From: Candidatus Moranbacteria bacterium GW2011_GWE2_35_2-
GTDB lineage: Bacteria; Patescibacteriota; Minisyncoccia; Moranbacterales; UBA9337
Length of the DNA stretch: 56,015 bases
NCBI GenBank assembly: GCA_000990585.1
Contig: LBQD01000002.1
Location: 1-56,015, forward strand
Direction of reading: 5' to 3'
Notes under the pieces: model-generated
Told to the model about the DNA's origin: nothing
Seen by the model: the letters and a program-made list of their open reading frames with translations, nothing else
The model's database searches: none
Translations under genes and position numbers: made by a program
In this document: piece by piece, positions 35,656-43,591 of the stretch
Layout of the letters: each line of letters begins with the position of its first letter
Position numbering within the stretch: position 1 is the stretch's first letter

Positions 35656-35796
35656 ATGTCCACAAAAAGAACTTACCAACCAAAAAAACTGCGCCGAAAA
35701 AGAAGACATGGCTTCACAAAAAGAATGTCTACTAAAAACGGGCAGGAAGTAATCAAAAGAAGACGCCAAAAAGGAAGAAAAAAACTTACCGCGTAG
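35656..35796 (+). CDS. rpmH: 50S ribosomal protein L34
   Basis: A 46-residue, very basic protein. It begins [20 protein letters not shown], with the conserved KRTYQP and RRHGFxxRM blocks, and continues with the [19 protein letters not shown] tail of bacterial L34. It is too short for many ORF filters. It lies directly beside oriC and upstream of rnpA, as in most bacteria. No Shine-Dalgarno is evident. Confidence 0.97.
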   Translation: MSTKRTYQPKKLRRKRRHGFTKRMSTKNGQEVIKRRRQKGRKKLTA

Positions 35797-35892
35797 ATTT
35801 AATAAGTAATAAATTTTCATCGAATTTACAAAATTATCTATATTTTTAATTTAAAAGAATAAATTGTAAATTGAAAATTGAGAATCCTCAAA

Positions 35893-36243
35893 ATGCTTCC
35901 AAAGAAGAATCGTCTAACAAAAAAAGGGGATTTTGAAAGAGTTTCCTCTAAGGGAAACTATTTTTCTTTTCAAAATATCTCCCTCAAAACGACTTCCAAC
36001 AATTCTTCTTTCCCCCGAATAGGATTCTCGATTGGGAAAAAAATTTCAGTTAAAGCAATAAATCGCAATCAAATCAAAAGAGTACTTCGCGAATCTTTCC
36101 AAGAACACCTACCGAAGATTGCCGAAGGTGTTGATATTGTGGTATATTTCAAAAAAGATAATCAATCTGAAAAATTAATTGATTCAAAAAAAACCGCTGC
36201 GCGAGTAGAAAAATTGCTGAAAAAAGCAAACCTAATACAATAA
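35893..36243 (+). CDS. rnpA: Ribonuclease P protein component
   Basis: RnpA assists the RNase P RNA in cutting tRNA 5' leaders. The protein starts MLPKKNRLTKKGDFERV, as usual for the family, so the ATG at 35893 is preferred over an in-frame TTG five codons upstream. The RNR-like motif is present as KAINRNQIKRVLRESF. Length is 116 residues. It lies 96 bp after rpmH and 9 bp before yidC. The RNase P RNA gene itself was not seen here. Confidence 0.92.
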   Translation: MLPKKNRLTKKGDFERVSSKGNYFSFQNISLKTTSNNSSFPRIGFSIGKKISVKAINRNQIKRVLRESFQEHLPKIAEGVDIVVYFKKDNQSEKLIDSKKTAARVEKLLKKANLIQ

Positions 36244-36252
36244 TAAAAATAA

Positions 36253-36969
36253 ATGACATCCATTTTCAACATTTTTGTTAATGATCCCATATTTAATACT
36301 TTGGTTTTTTTGTACAACGCAATTCCCTTACAAGATTTTGGAATTGCAATTATTCTCACAACCATAATTCTCAAATCAGTTTTACTTCCTATTTCCAAAA
36401 AACAAATCGAATCGCAAAAAAAATTGCAAGATTTACAGCCAAAAATAAAGGAATTGCAAGAAAAACACAAAGACAATAAAGAAAGACAAGCAAAGGAGCT
36501 GATGCAATTTTACAAGGATAATAAAGTCAATCCATTTGGTGGATGTTTACCGCTAATCATACAGTTAATATTCTTGATTGCTATTTACCGCATAATCATT
36601 CAAATTTCCGATGCCGGATTTGTTGTGGAAAGCCAAAAGCTTTATTCTTTTATCACTAATCCCGGAAATATAAATCATTTTTTTATCGGCTTAATAGACT
36701 TAACCAAGCCCAACATTCCACTAGCTATTTTAGCGGCAGCGGCTCAATTTTGGCAAACAAAAATGCTTATGCAAAGCCAACCCAAAGTCGCGTCTCAAAA
36801 AGATGGATCTCCTGATTTTGCCCAGATAATGACCAAACAAATGCTTTTTCTTGGTCCATTGATGACTCTTTTCATTGGAATAAAATTTGCTGCCGGATTA
36901 GCGCTTTATTGGCTTATTTCAACTCTTTTTGCTATATTTCAACAATTATATATCTTTAAGAAAAAATAA
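36253..36969 (+). CDS. yidC: Membrane protein insertase YidC (short form)
   Basis: A 238-residue insertase of the Oxa1/YidC core type, without the large periplasmic domain. It has about five membrane helices. The cytoplasmic hairpin after the second hydrophobic segment reads SQKKLQDLQPKIKELQEKH, then KVNPFGGCLPLIIQLIFLIA, which is diagnostic. YidC inserts proteins alone or with SecYEG. It sits in the usual rpmH-rnpA-yidC-jag order and is followed by a terminator, so jag may have its own transcript. Confidence 0.93.
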   Translation: MTSIFNIFVNDPIFNTLVFLYNAIPLQDFGIAIILTTIILKSVLLPISKKQIESQKKLQDLQPKIKELQEKHKDNKERQAKELMQFYKDNKVNPFGGCLPLIIQLIFLIAIYRIIIQISDAGFVVESQKLYSFITNPGNINHFFIGLIDLTKPNIPLAILAAAAQFWQTKMLMQSQPKVASQKDGSPDFAQIMTKQMLFLGPLMTLFIGIKFAAGLALYWLISTLFAIFQQLYIFKKK

Positions 36970-36996
36970 ATCAAAATAGCCTAATTGCACATCATA

Positions 36997-37030
36997 AAAA
37001 GCTTCGGGTATTCCCTTTCCGGAGCTTTTC
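36997..37030 (+). terminator. Terminator after yidC
   Basis: An 11-bp stem (36997-37007 with 37019-37029, one G-T pair) has an 11-nt loop; the 3' arm ends in TTTT. Confidence 0.7.
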
Positions 37031-37072
37031 TGTTATCATACGAAATAGAAATTAACCATTTTTTAAATACCT

Positions 37073-37549
37073 ATGAATAAAACTAACGATCAAATTATCC
37101 ATGATTCAGTAAAAAAAATTCTTCTTTTAATGGGTTTTGATTGCCAAATAGAAGTTAAAATAGAACATATTGATGATCAAGAAAGTATTATTTGCAATAT
37201 ATCGGCAGGAGAAGATTCCAATTTTCTTATTGGACAGCACGGAATAAATCTCCAATCACTTCAACATATCGCACGCCTAGTAGTAAGAAAAAAAATTCAA
37301 GACAAATTGAGGTTCGTTTTAGATGTCAACTCTTATCGTCAACAAAAAAATCAAAACATTATAGAACAAGCGAAAGAAATAGCCAAACAAGCGATAAAAG
37401 AAAAAAAATCAATTATTATGCGTCCGATGTCGGCTTATGAAAGAAGATTGATACATATAGAGCTAGCTTCAAATGAGCAAATAATAACAGAGAGTATTGG
37501 AGAAGGAGAAGAAAAGAAGATTATCGTAAAGCCTTCTTTGGAAATTTAA
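37073..37549 (+). CDS. jag: Jag/KhpB-like RNA-binding protein (KH and R3H domains)
   Basis: A 158-residue protein with a KH domain (GEDSNFLIGQHGINLQSLQ, about residues 43-61). An R3H domain follows, with the motif MSAYERRLIHIEL near residue 120. The Jag_N domain found in longer homologues is missing, so this is the short form. KhpB proteins bind RNA and affect cell division or cell-wall growth in some bacteria. Position after yidC is conserved. Confidence 0.9.
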   Translation: MNKTNDQIIHDSVKKILLLMGFDCQIEVKIEHIDDQESIICNISAGEDSNFLIGQHGINLQSLQHIARLVVRKKIQDKLRFVLDVNSYRQQKNQNIIEQAKEIAKQAIKEKKSIIMRPMSAYERRLIHIELASNEQIITESIGEGEEKKIIVKPSLEI

Positions 37550-37557
37550 AAAAAATC

Positions 37558-37640
37558 AGGAATTAAGAATTATAAACTAACATAAGCATGTTATATTAGG
37601 ATTCCTTAATTCTTAATTTTTAATTCTTAATTTTTAATTC
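37558..37640. repeat. A/T-rich repeats and hairpin before the flippase gene
   Basis: The gap holds direct TTAATTCTTAA/TTTTTAATTC words at 37603-37640, and an upstream inverted copy (GGAATTAAGAATTA near 37559-37572) that can pair with them. It resembles the repeats before ruvC and the 7TM gene. It could act as a weak terminator of jag. Confidence 0.4.
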
Positions 37641-37647
37641 CAAACAA

Positions 37648-39066
37648 TTGATTGCTAGAAAAATCGCTTATAATGTAGTTTTTAATGCTACAGCCAAAGT
37701 TCTCTCTACGATCTTGGCACTTGTCGGAATTGGCTTTATTACCCGCTATCTAGGACAAGAAGGATTCGGAGAATATGCTACAGCTTTAGCGTTTTTTTCT
37801 TTTTTCGGAGCGCTAGCTGATTTAGGGCTTTATTCTGTTGCCACTCGAGAAATATCACGAGAAGGAGCCAATGAAGAAGAAATCATTGGAAATGTTTTTT
37901 CACTTCGCGTTTTCACCTCTCTCTTGATTTTTATTATTGCACCCTTAATTGTTTATTTTTTTCCCTATCCGCCTGAAGTAAAAAAGGCTATTCTTCTTAC
38001 TGCCGCTGCTTTTGTTTTTTCTTCCAGTTATATGGTTCTCAATGGAGTTTTTCAGAAAAACCTAGCGATGGACAAAGTAGCAATAGTCGAATTAATTGGA
38101 AAAGTCATTCAAACTGCTATTATAATTTTAGCAGCCACTAATGATTGGGGATTTTTGGCAATCATTTCATCGATTTTGTTTTATATGATTTTCAATTTTT
38201 CTCTGATTTTGCTTTTTAGTCGAAAGTATGTCAAATTCCATTTACATTTTAATTTTATTTATTGGAAAAAATTCCTAAAAATGTCCGCTCCAATGGGAAT
38301 TTCAGTTATTATCACATTCTTATATTTCAAAATGGATACGATTTTACTTTCAGTTATCAAAGGAAGCGCGGATGTTGGAATTTATAACGCTGCCTACAAA
38401 ATTATTGAAAATATCACCTTTTTTCCAGCAATGATTGTTGGTCTTACTCTTCCACTCACCTCCCAATTTATTTTTTCCCAAAAAGAAAGATTCCGCGAAA
38501 TATCCGACAAAACCGCCAAAGTTTTTTTTCTGTTAATTATTCCGCTATTTATTGCAGTTATGTTTCTAGCTAATGACATAATGCTCTTAATTGGAGGCAG
38601 TGAATTTGCAGTTTCCGCCAACACTTTGCGCATTCTGATTATAGCGTTGGCCTTTATTTTCTTTGGAAATTTTTTCAATAATATTCTCCTTGCCGGCAAC
38701 TTACAAAAGAAAATGATGCTCGCACTGGGATTTTGTGCTATTTTCAATATTAGCGCTAATCTTGTGATGATTCCGCTCTATTCCTATACCGGAGCCGCCA
38801 TCACTTCCGCCATCACCGAAATGTTGGTTATTGCCATTACTTCTTTTTTAACTTATAAATATTTAGATTATGTTCCTAAAATAGAAAACTGGGCGCGCTT
38901 TGTTTTCTCAGGAATGGCAATGGCATTTTTCCTTTTCATTTTTCAAGGTCAAAATTTTTTCTTCCTCGCCCTCGGCTCCAGCGCCATCTATTTCATCTTC
39001 CTCTGGCTAACCAAAGCCATCACCGCCACCGAACTAAAAAGCATCATGCAAAAAGATGTTGCGTGA
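37648..39066 (+). CDS. Polysaccharide flippase (Wzx/MVF-type)
   Basis: A 472-residue membrane protein with about 12-14 helices. The N-terminal pattern is typical of O-antigen/teichoic acid flippases: LSTILALVGIGFITRYLG, then GFGEYATALAFF and LGLYSVATREIS. They move lipid-linked glycans across the membrane. Only a TTG (37648) is available as start near the expected N-terminus. It opens the polysaccharide group of 37.6-46 kb, although the glycosyltransferase and polymerases are 3.6 kb away, beyond the TrmB region. Confidence 0.85.
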   Translation: MIARKIAYNVVFNATAKVLSTILALVGIGFITRYLGQEGFGEYATALAFFSFFGALADLGLYSVATREISREGANEEEIIGNVFSLRVFTSLLIFIIAPLIVYFFPYPPEVKKAILLTAAAFVFSSSYMVLNGVFQKNLAMDKVAIVELIGKVIQTAIIILAATNDWGFLAIISSILFYMIFNFSLILLFSRKYVKFHLHFNFIYWKKFLKMSAPMGISVIITFLYFKMDTILLSVIKGSADVGIYNAAYKIIENITFFPAMIVGLTLPLTSQFIFSQKERFREISDKTAKVFFLLIIPLFIAVMFLANDIMLLIGGSEFAVSANTLRILIIALAFIFFGNFFNNILLAGNLQKKMMLALGFCAIFNISANLVMIPLYSYTGAAITSAITEMLVIAITSFLTYKYLDYVPKIENWARFVFSGMAMAFFLFIFQGQNFFFLALGSSAIYFIFLWLTKAITATELKSIMQKDVA

Positions 39067-39088
39067 AATATACGAAAAAATCAATTTA

Positions 39089-39118
39089 AAAAGCCTAGGA
39101 AAATTTTCCTAGGCTTTT
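39089..39118. terminator. Perfect 30-bp palindrome, bidirectional terminator
   Basis: Two 15-base arms (39089-39103 and 39104-39118) pair completely, around an AAAATTTT centre and with AAAA/TTTT ends. It lies between the flippase gene (plus) and the small minus-strand gene at 39138, so it can end both. Confidence 0.75.
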
Positions 39119-39137
39119 GTATGTCTCACGGCAGTGC

Positions 39138-39416
39138 TTAATTGCGAGTTATTTCGACAAATCTGCTCGTGCATTTTTCAAATTCATCTGAATTCAAATA
39201 TTTACCAAAAATTTTTAACATCTCTGAAATAAAGCTATCCTTGTGCACATCAATTGCAATACTAAAAGCCAAATCTGAACTTCCTGTAAAATTTTTGGCA
39301 CAATGCGCAAAACCAACAGAATAAGCCAAAGCCACACCAACCCTCTCCTTCTGCTGGCAACTCTCAAACATTTCACCCAACACCTTCATCTCTCTCTTAA
39401 ACTTAGACCTAGCCAT
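39138..39416 (-). CDS. Small helical protein of unknown function beside trmB copy 2
   Basis: A 92-residue soluble protein with three Cys (positions about 20, 39 and 81), predicted mostly helical. No family is recognised. A strong Shine-Dalgarno, AAAGGAG, precedes the ATG. It lies 18 bp after trmB copy 2 on the same strand, so they form a two-gene operon, which suggests control by or a link to that regulator. Confidence 0.6.
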   Translation of the reverse strand: MARSKFKREMKVLGEMFESCQQKERVGVALAYSVGFAHCAKNFTGSSDLAFSIAIDVHKDSFISEMLKIFGKYLNSDEFEKCTSRFVEITRN

Positions 39417-39434
39417 GACAAATCTCCTTTTGTG

Positions 39435-40184
39435 TTATTTTTCCAACATCCCCCACATCATCTCAAAATATTGCCGATGGGTTTCGGCGAAGTCCCTACT
39501 TTCAATTACGACTACAATATTTTCCTCCTTAGTTGAGAACATGGCGATCTTGTTTCCGAAAATTATTTCCGTTGAAGGAAATTGGAATTCTTTTGGAGCA
39601 AAACGCGTTTCTCGGTTATACTTCAAATCTATTCTTTGAAGCTTTTGCGCCGACTGCGAATCTTCATTAATAGCGCGGCTGGAAAAACCCAGACGAACTT
39701 TCTTTTTTTGAATCTCTTCCAAAAAATTTTCACCCGCAAATTCAATGAATGTTTCAATACGAGCCAAACTCAAAAAGTTTTTGTCCTTGGAAGAAAAAAT
39801 TTCATCCCAGACTTTTCTAAAACCGTTTTCGCCTTCATAAACTTTGATTTGAGGCTTAAAATTATCCCTCTGATCGAGAGCCTTAAGAGTGGGGATAATT
39901 TTTTCTGCTATATTTTTCACCTTTTGAAACTTCGCATGTTCATCATCCAGAAAGGAATAAATCCTATTGGTCGGATTTTCCGCAAGCAATTTTCTTTTCT
40001 TGCCTTTTTTAATTTCTGCAATAAAACCTTTTTTCTTAAGCTTTTCAGTGACATCATAAACTGTTCCGCGGCTCAGTCCAGTATTCACAGAAATTGAAGG
40101 AATGGTTGATTCGCCATTTTCCAAGACCGACAAATACACGATGGCTTCTTTATCGCTTAATTCTAATTGTAAAAGACCGCTCAT
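39435..40184 (-). CDS. TrmB-family transcriptional regulator (copy 2)
   Basis: The start of the winged helix, LLQLELSDKEAIVYLSVLENG, fits an ATG at 40184, giving 249 residues. This ATG has a Shine-Dalgarno, AGAGGAAG, and the promoter at 40218-40246 would start RNA near 40211, so an ATG at 40214 is excluded. The recognition region is TGLSRGTVYDVTEKLKKKG. The C-terminal ligand-binding half ends VVVIESRDFAETHRQYFEMMW. It is co-transcribed with the 92-residue protein downstream. Confidence 0.87.
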   Translation of the reverse strand: MSGLLQLELSDKEAIVYLSVLENGESTIPSISVNTGLSRGTVYDVTEKLKKKGFIAEIKKGKKRKLLAENPTNRIYSFLDDEHAKFQKVKNIAEKIIPTLKALDQRDNFKPQIKVYEGENGFRKVWDEIFSSKDKNFLSLARIETFIEFAGENFLEEIQKKKVRLGFSSRAINEDSQSAQKLQRIDLKYNRETRFAPKEFQFPSTEIIFGNKIAMFSTKEENIVVVIESRDFAETHRQYFEMMWGMLEK

Positions 40185-40217
40185 TGCTTCCTCTTTTTGA
40201 ATTCTGTTTAACATAAA

Positions 40218-40246
40218 ATTATAGCGTTAATTTTTATTAAAATCAA
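40218..40246 (-). promoter_or_regulatory. Promoter of trmB copy 2
   Basis: TTGATT (40241-40246, minus strand), a 17-bp spacer and a perfect TATAAT (40218-40223). The predicted start near 40211 decides the start codon of the gene. Confidence 0.7.
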
Positions 40247-40311
40247 TAGCATCCGTCGTAAATCAAACAACTTTTGGAATTTATCCTTATTTTAAAGTAA
40301 AATAGTTGCAA

Positions 40312-40337
40312 TAAAAAATGACGACTGCTATCGTCAT
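40312..40337 (-). terminator. Terminator of trmB copy 3
   Basis: A 7-bp stem (40318-40324 with 40331-40337) has a 6-nt loop and six T on the minus strand (40312-40317). It lies about 100 bases after the gene's stop. The untranslated stretch 40338-40435 holds no recognised element. Confidence 0.7.
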
Positions 40338-40435
40338 TATACGAGTTACTACAATAAATGCAAGGTAACCGCGCCAAAATAAACAGGCGAGACTTACCAT
40401 GAACCCCGATATTTTTAAATAAAAAACATATACCT

Positions 40436-41176
40436 TTATAATTTTTCCGCCCCTTTCCAAGCCAGTTCAAAAATCGCTTTTTGAGCATTAGCGATTTCTG
40501 TCGATTCAATAATCATTCCAAACATTTCCGCTCCATAACTGGCGATAGCGACTTTGTTGGCATAAATATTAGTTTCGTTTTTTACGGGAAACTCTTTTTT
40601 ACTCAAAACCCTCGCCTCTCTCAACTGCTCTTTATTTTTGCGCATATATCCACCAATACTTTCACTCTCTATATAAATCCCCCTTGTTCTTACTCCCTTT
40701 TCCACTCGGCGCTTCACATAATCTGAAATATAATCAGGAATATTGTTCAGTATATCTTCTCCGACATAAGCCAAGATTTCATCCCCTTTTTTGAGGCTTT
40801 TCAAGCTGTCATCATACATCGCTTTGATACCCTCACTACCTTCGAAATAACGGATAAAAGGTTTGGTTTTAGGAGAATTGTATAAATTTTGGAGACTGGG
40901 CATTATTTGCCGGATATTTACTTCTTTTTGATGCAATTTTCTGATCAACAATTCAGGATCAGCCGGGGAATAATATTTGATATTACCCTTGATCGTCTTG
41001 TGCACCAATCCCTCTTTCATCAATTGATTGATAATATCATAGACCGTCGGGCGTTTGAGTCCGACTTTTTTGGCAATCAAATAGGCCGTCGCCCCGCCCA
41101 TCTCAAGACAAGACAGATACACATCCGCTTTTTTACCAGCTATCCCGATTTGTTCCAATGCTTGTTTTATTTCCAT
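40436..41176 (-). CDS. TrmB-family transcriptional regulator (copy 3)
   Basis: A 246-residue TrmB protein. The winged helix is IKQALEQIGIAGKKADVYLSCLEMGG, with the helix KKVGLKRPTVYDIINQLMKEG, and the ligand domain ends MIIESTEIANAQKAIFELAW. It resembles copy 1 more than copy 2 in the recognition helix (LKRP-IYD/YVL). It is divergent from a three-gene membrane-protein cassette. An inverted repeat at 41286-41307 lies between them and is its likely operator (inference). Confidence 0.88.
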   Translation of the reverse strand: MEIKQALEQIGIAGKKADVYLSCLEMGGATAYLIAKKVGLKRPTVYDIINQLMKEGLVHKTIKGNIKYYSPADPELLIRKLHQKEVNIRQIMPSLQNLYNSPKTKPFIRYFEGSEGIKAMYDDSLKSLKKGDEILAYVGEDILNNIPDYISDYVKRRVEKGVRTRGIYIESESIGGYMRKNKEQLREARVLSKKEFPVKNETNIYANKVAIASYGAEMFGMIIESTEIANAQKAIFELAWKGAEKL

Positions 41177-41206
41177 ATTATTCGTAATTTTCCGACTACT
41201 GAATAT

Positions 41207-41234
41207 ATCTTACCAAAAACACTGTATTTGTCAA
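41207..41234 (-). promoter_or_regulatory. Promoter of trmB copy 3
   Basis: TTGACA (41229-41234, minus strand), a 16-bp spacer and TAAGAT (41207-41212). A GAATATA word like that of the nearby palindrome overlaps the -10, a possible autoregulatory half-site. Confidence 0.6.
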
Positions 41235-41285
41235 CAAACAAAGGATTTCTTGGTTTATCGAAAATTTTATATATCCAATTTTAAC

Positions 41286-41307
41286 GGAATATATTGAATA
41301 TATTTCC
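41286..41307. promoter_or_regulatory. Candidate TrmB operator (inverted repeat)
   Basis: GGAATATA-N6-TATTTCC-type symmetry: the 22 bases run GGAATATAT, then TGAA-like centre, then TATATTTCC, with one off-centre mismatch. The centre contains TTGAAT, a plausible -35 for the plus-strand cassette (CATACT as -10, 16 bp downstream). A protein bound here would therefore block that promoter. Confidence 0.45.
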
Positions 41308-41371
41308 AAAAAGCGCATACTGATTTATTACAGTTATTTAACAATAAAATACGAAAACAAGAGGTGAAATT

Positions 41372-41545
41372 ATGAAATATATCGCATTGGGAGTATCGCT
41401 AATGTTTATATTGTTTGCCATTGGAGGAATGCTAGAAATAATAGTCAAGAAGCCACAGGGTGCAGAAAGAAAGAATATCTATATCGCTATTGTTGTATTT
41501 ATTTTGTCAGCACTATGGTATGGATCCGCATACTTCATCCCCTAA
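41372..41545 (+). CDS. 57-residue membrane protein
   Basis: A short gene with ATG at 41372 after the Shine-Dalgarno GAGGTG, ending in TAA at 41543-41545. The protein has two hydrophobic helices (about 4-25 and 36-56) joined by a basic loop, VKKPQGAERKN. No family is recognised. It is the first gene of the cassette divergent from trmB copy 3; similar spacing and ribosome-binding sites link it to the two genes that follow. Confidence 0.6.
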   Translation: MKYIALGVSLMFILFAIGGMLEIIVKKPQGAERKNIYIAIVVFILSALWYGSAYFIP

Positions 41546-41578
41546 ATTCTTTCCCTATTTCCCTAAAGGAGAAAAATT

Positions 41579-41797
41579 ATGAAACCTATACTAATAGCAG
41601 GATTGATAATTACATGGGGTATAACTATTGGAATTACGTTTTTCATCAACAAGATACTTTTTTCCATACTTGTTATAGGAGAAATAATCGGAGCGCTAAA
41701 TAGATATTCATTCTATGAAAGCCATTCCGTAAGGGAACGCGCCAAGCGATTCTTGTTATTTGCCCTAAGCGTACTGAGCATAATCCTTATTCCTTAA
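41579..41797 (+). CDS. 72-residue membrane protein
   Basis: Two membrane helices (about 3-40, possibly split, and 58-72) flank a charged loop, YESHSVRERAKR. A strong Shine-Dalgarno, AAAGGAG, lies 8 bases before the ATG. It is the second gene of the trmB copy 3 cassette, 33 bp after the first and 15 bp before the third. No family is recognised. Confidence 0.6.
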   Translation: MKPILIAGLIITWGITIGITFFINKILFSILVIGEIIGALNRYSFYESHSVRERAKRFLLFALSVLSIILIP

Positions 41798-41812
41798 TAA
41801 AGGAGAGAAATC

Positions 41813-42466
41813 ATGGAAACACAATTATTCTGGGAACCCCTCTGGCTATCTGTACCACTAGGCATGTTATGTTTAACTGGCATCGCAATTATGTTATTTC
41901 TTATTTTCAATATCAACAAGAAAATACGAAACATGAAGGGGATATATCGCGTCGATGATGATTTTTTCACCAGTAGTCACTGGAATGGATATTACCTTAC
42001 AACAGATCGATACAGAAAAGCCAAACGATTCGGCGCCGAGGTGAAACTTGAGAAGGGCGATAAACTCTTCAAGATCCATATTTCTAGAGATAGGTATCTA
42101 TCCACGCACCATCTTTCATCCATTGACAAATTAATAGAAAAAGAAATGCCACTGTTTAAGGTATCTATCGAGCTAATTTTCGAATTCAGCATTTCCGAAG
42201 AATTTAATCCGCAGATAGCGCTTGAAATTCTAGCCTTGCCAGAAATCACAATCGAAGACTACATGGATATTATCTTAAACGAAGAAATTAGGAGGATAAC
42301 CACCAACCAAGAGCTCTATAATCTCCTGGAAAAACTGACTCACGGAAAGACGAATGAGGTTGGCTTGCGATATCAGATCAGAAGAATGATCAATCTTCCA
42401 GAAATTCCTTTCAAAAATATCCAGCCTGCAGGAATCTCTGTAGGTGCAATAACCCTGACTGTCTGA
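41813..42466 (+). CDS. Membrane-anchored protein of unknown function
   Basis: A 217-residue protein with one or two N-terminal hydrophobic segments (about 10-33). A soluble part follows with a conserved-looking pattern of strands and helices (FKVSIELIFEFSIS, then EIRRITTNQELYNLLEKL). It faintly recalls SPFH/band-7 proteins, but I cannot assign it. The Shine-Dalgarno AAAGGAG precedes the ATG. It ends the cassette with a clear terminator. Confidence 0.62.
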   Translation: METQLFWEPLWLSVPLGMLCLTGIAIMLFLIFNINKKIRNMKGIYRVDDDFFTSSHWNGYYLTTDRYRKAKRFGAEVKLEKGDKLFKIHISRDRYLSTHHLSSIDKLIEKEMPLFKVSIELIFEFSISEEFNPQIALEILALPEITIEDYMDIILNEEIRRITTNQELYNLLEKLTHGKTNEVGLRYQIRRMINLPEIPFKNIQPAGISVGAITLTV

Positions 42467-42502
42467 AAAATTTATGCTCCACGTGATTACACCAACAATT
42501 TT

Positions 42503-42533
42503 ACCCTGAACCCAGCGCGGTTCAGGGTTTTTT
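42503..42533 (+). terminator. Terminator of the trmB copy 3 cassette
   Basis: A perfect 10-bp stem (42503-42512 with 42519-42528) with a 6-nt loop and T6 (42528-42533). Confidence 0.88.
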
Positions 42534-42669
42534 CAAAAAACCACTTTTACCATTTACATACGACCGTTTCTTAATGGCAATTTTTATGCGATTCGGGTAT
42601 ATAAATAAGTTTCGTATGGATTTTTATTTTTAGCAATCGACAACTTAATTCTTCTCGACTTCACAATAG

Positions 42670-42698
42670 CTGACTTTTTTCTTATTTTTTGCTAGAAT
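42670..42698 (+). promoter_or_regulatory. Promoter giving a probably leaderless glycosyltransferase mRNA
   Basis: CTGACT (42670-42675), a 17-bp spacer and TAGAAT (42693-42698). The next ATG begins 7 bases after the -10, where transcription itself should begin, so the message is expected to lack a leader. Confidence 0.55.
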
Positions 42699-42704
42699 TA
42701 GAAT

Positions 42705-43583
42705 ATGGAAAAATATCCCAAGATATTTGTTGTTGTGCTTAATTACAATGGAAAACGAACGCTAATGGAATGCTTGCGGTCGGTTTTTGACTGCGATTAT
42801 TCCAATTTTGAAGTTGTTTTGGTGGATAATAATTCAACTGACGGATCGTTTGAAACCGCCAAAGCAAAATATCCAAAAATTCACTTTATCAAAAACAACA
42901 AGAACATCGGCTTTGGAGCGGGAAATAATATCGGAATCCGCTTTGCTCTAGAAAAAATGGCAGATTTCGTGTTCCTGCTTAACAATGACGCCTACCTAGA
43001 AAAATCAACCCTATCCATATTAACAGAAGAAGCACAAAAAAATCCATCTTCAGGCATCTTAAATCCACTCATCTTAAATAAAAGCGACGACAGTATTTGG
43101 TTTTCTGGAGGAAAAATAAACTGGTTCAAAATGCGCACATACCATCTTCACACGCCACAGGAGACGCTCAGTACGTTTAAAACCGATTGTGCTACTGGAT
43201 GCGCGATGATGATAAAAAAAGACGTACATCGCAAAATAGGACTTTTTGATGAAGACTTTTTTCTATATTACGAAGATGCGGATTTATCCGTTCGAGCGAA
43301 AAGAAATGGATTTGATCTACTAATAGCTCCCACGGCAACAGTTTGGCATGATGAACAAAGTTCCGCCAGTTCGGAAAAACTATATTGGCTAATCCTGTCC
43401 GGAGTTTTATTCTTTAAAAAAAACACTCCTTGCTTTATAAAACCTTGGTTTTATTTTTATCTTTGGCTAAGAAAAATAAAAAATCGTAAAGATTTAAAAA
43501 AAAACAAAAACAATGAATCAGCAAAGCAAATTGCGCGCGCATTTTCCAATTCTAAAAATAGTGTTGCGCAAATGCGAAAATAA
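42705..43583 (+). CDS. Family 2 glycosyltransferase (rhamnosyltransferase-like)
   Basis: A GT-A fold enzyme moving a sugar from a nucleotide-sugar to a growing glycan on the cytoplasmic side of the membrane. It shows the N-terminal strand VVVLNYNGKRTLMECLRSV, the VDNNSTDGS loop, the metal-binding LLNNDAYLEK (a DxD-like region) and the acceptor block FFLYYEDADLSVRAKRNG. These are typical of WbbL/rhamnosyltransferase relatives. Length is 292 residues, with a hydrophobic and then basic C-terminus. It is 8 bp from the first O-antigen ligase-type gene. Confidence 0.9.
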   Translation: MEKYPKIFVVVLNYNGKRTLMECLRSVFDCDYSNFEVVLVDNNSTDGSFETAKAKYPKIHFIKNNKNIGFGAGNNIGIRFALEKMADFVFLLNNDAYLEKSTLSILTEEAQKNPSSGILNPLILNKSDDSIWFSGGKINWFKMRTYHLHTPQETLSTFKTDCATGCAMMIKKDVHRKIGLFDEDFFLYYEDADLSVRAKRNGFDLLIAPTATVWHDEQSSASSEKLYWLILSGVLFFKKNTPCFIKPWFYFYLWLRKIKNRKDLKKNKNNESAKQIARAFSNSKNSVAQMRK

Positions 43584-43591
43584 CAAAAAAT

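Noticed and set aside
40271-40360. TATAAT within the 3' region of trmB copy 3 as a small RNA promoter
   Set aside because: Its predicted start would fall inside the terminator hairpin, so it is most likely chance in A/T-rich sequence.
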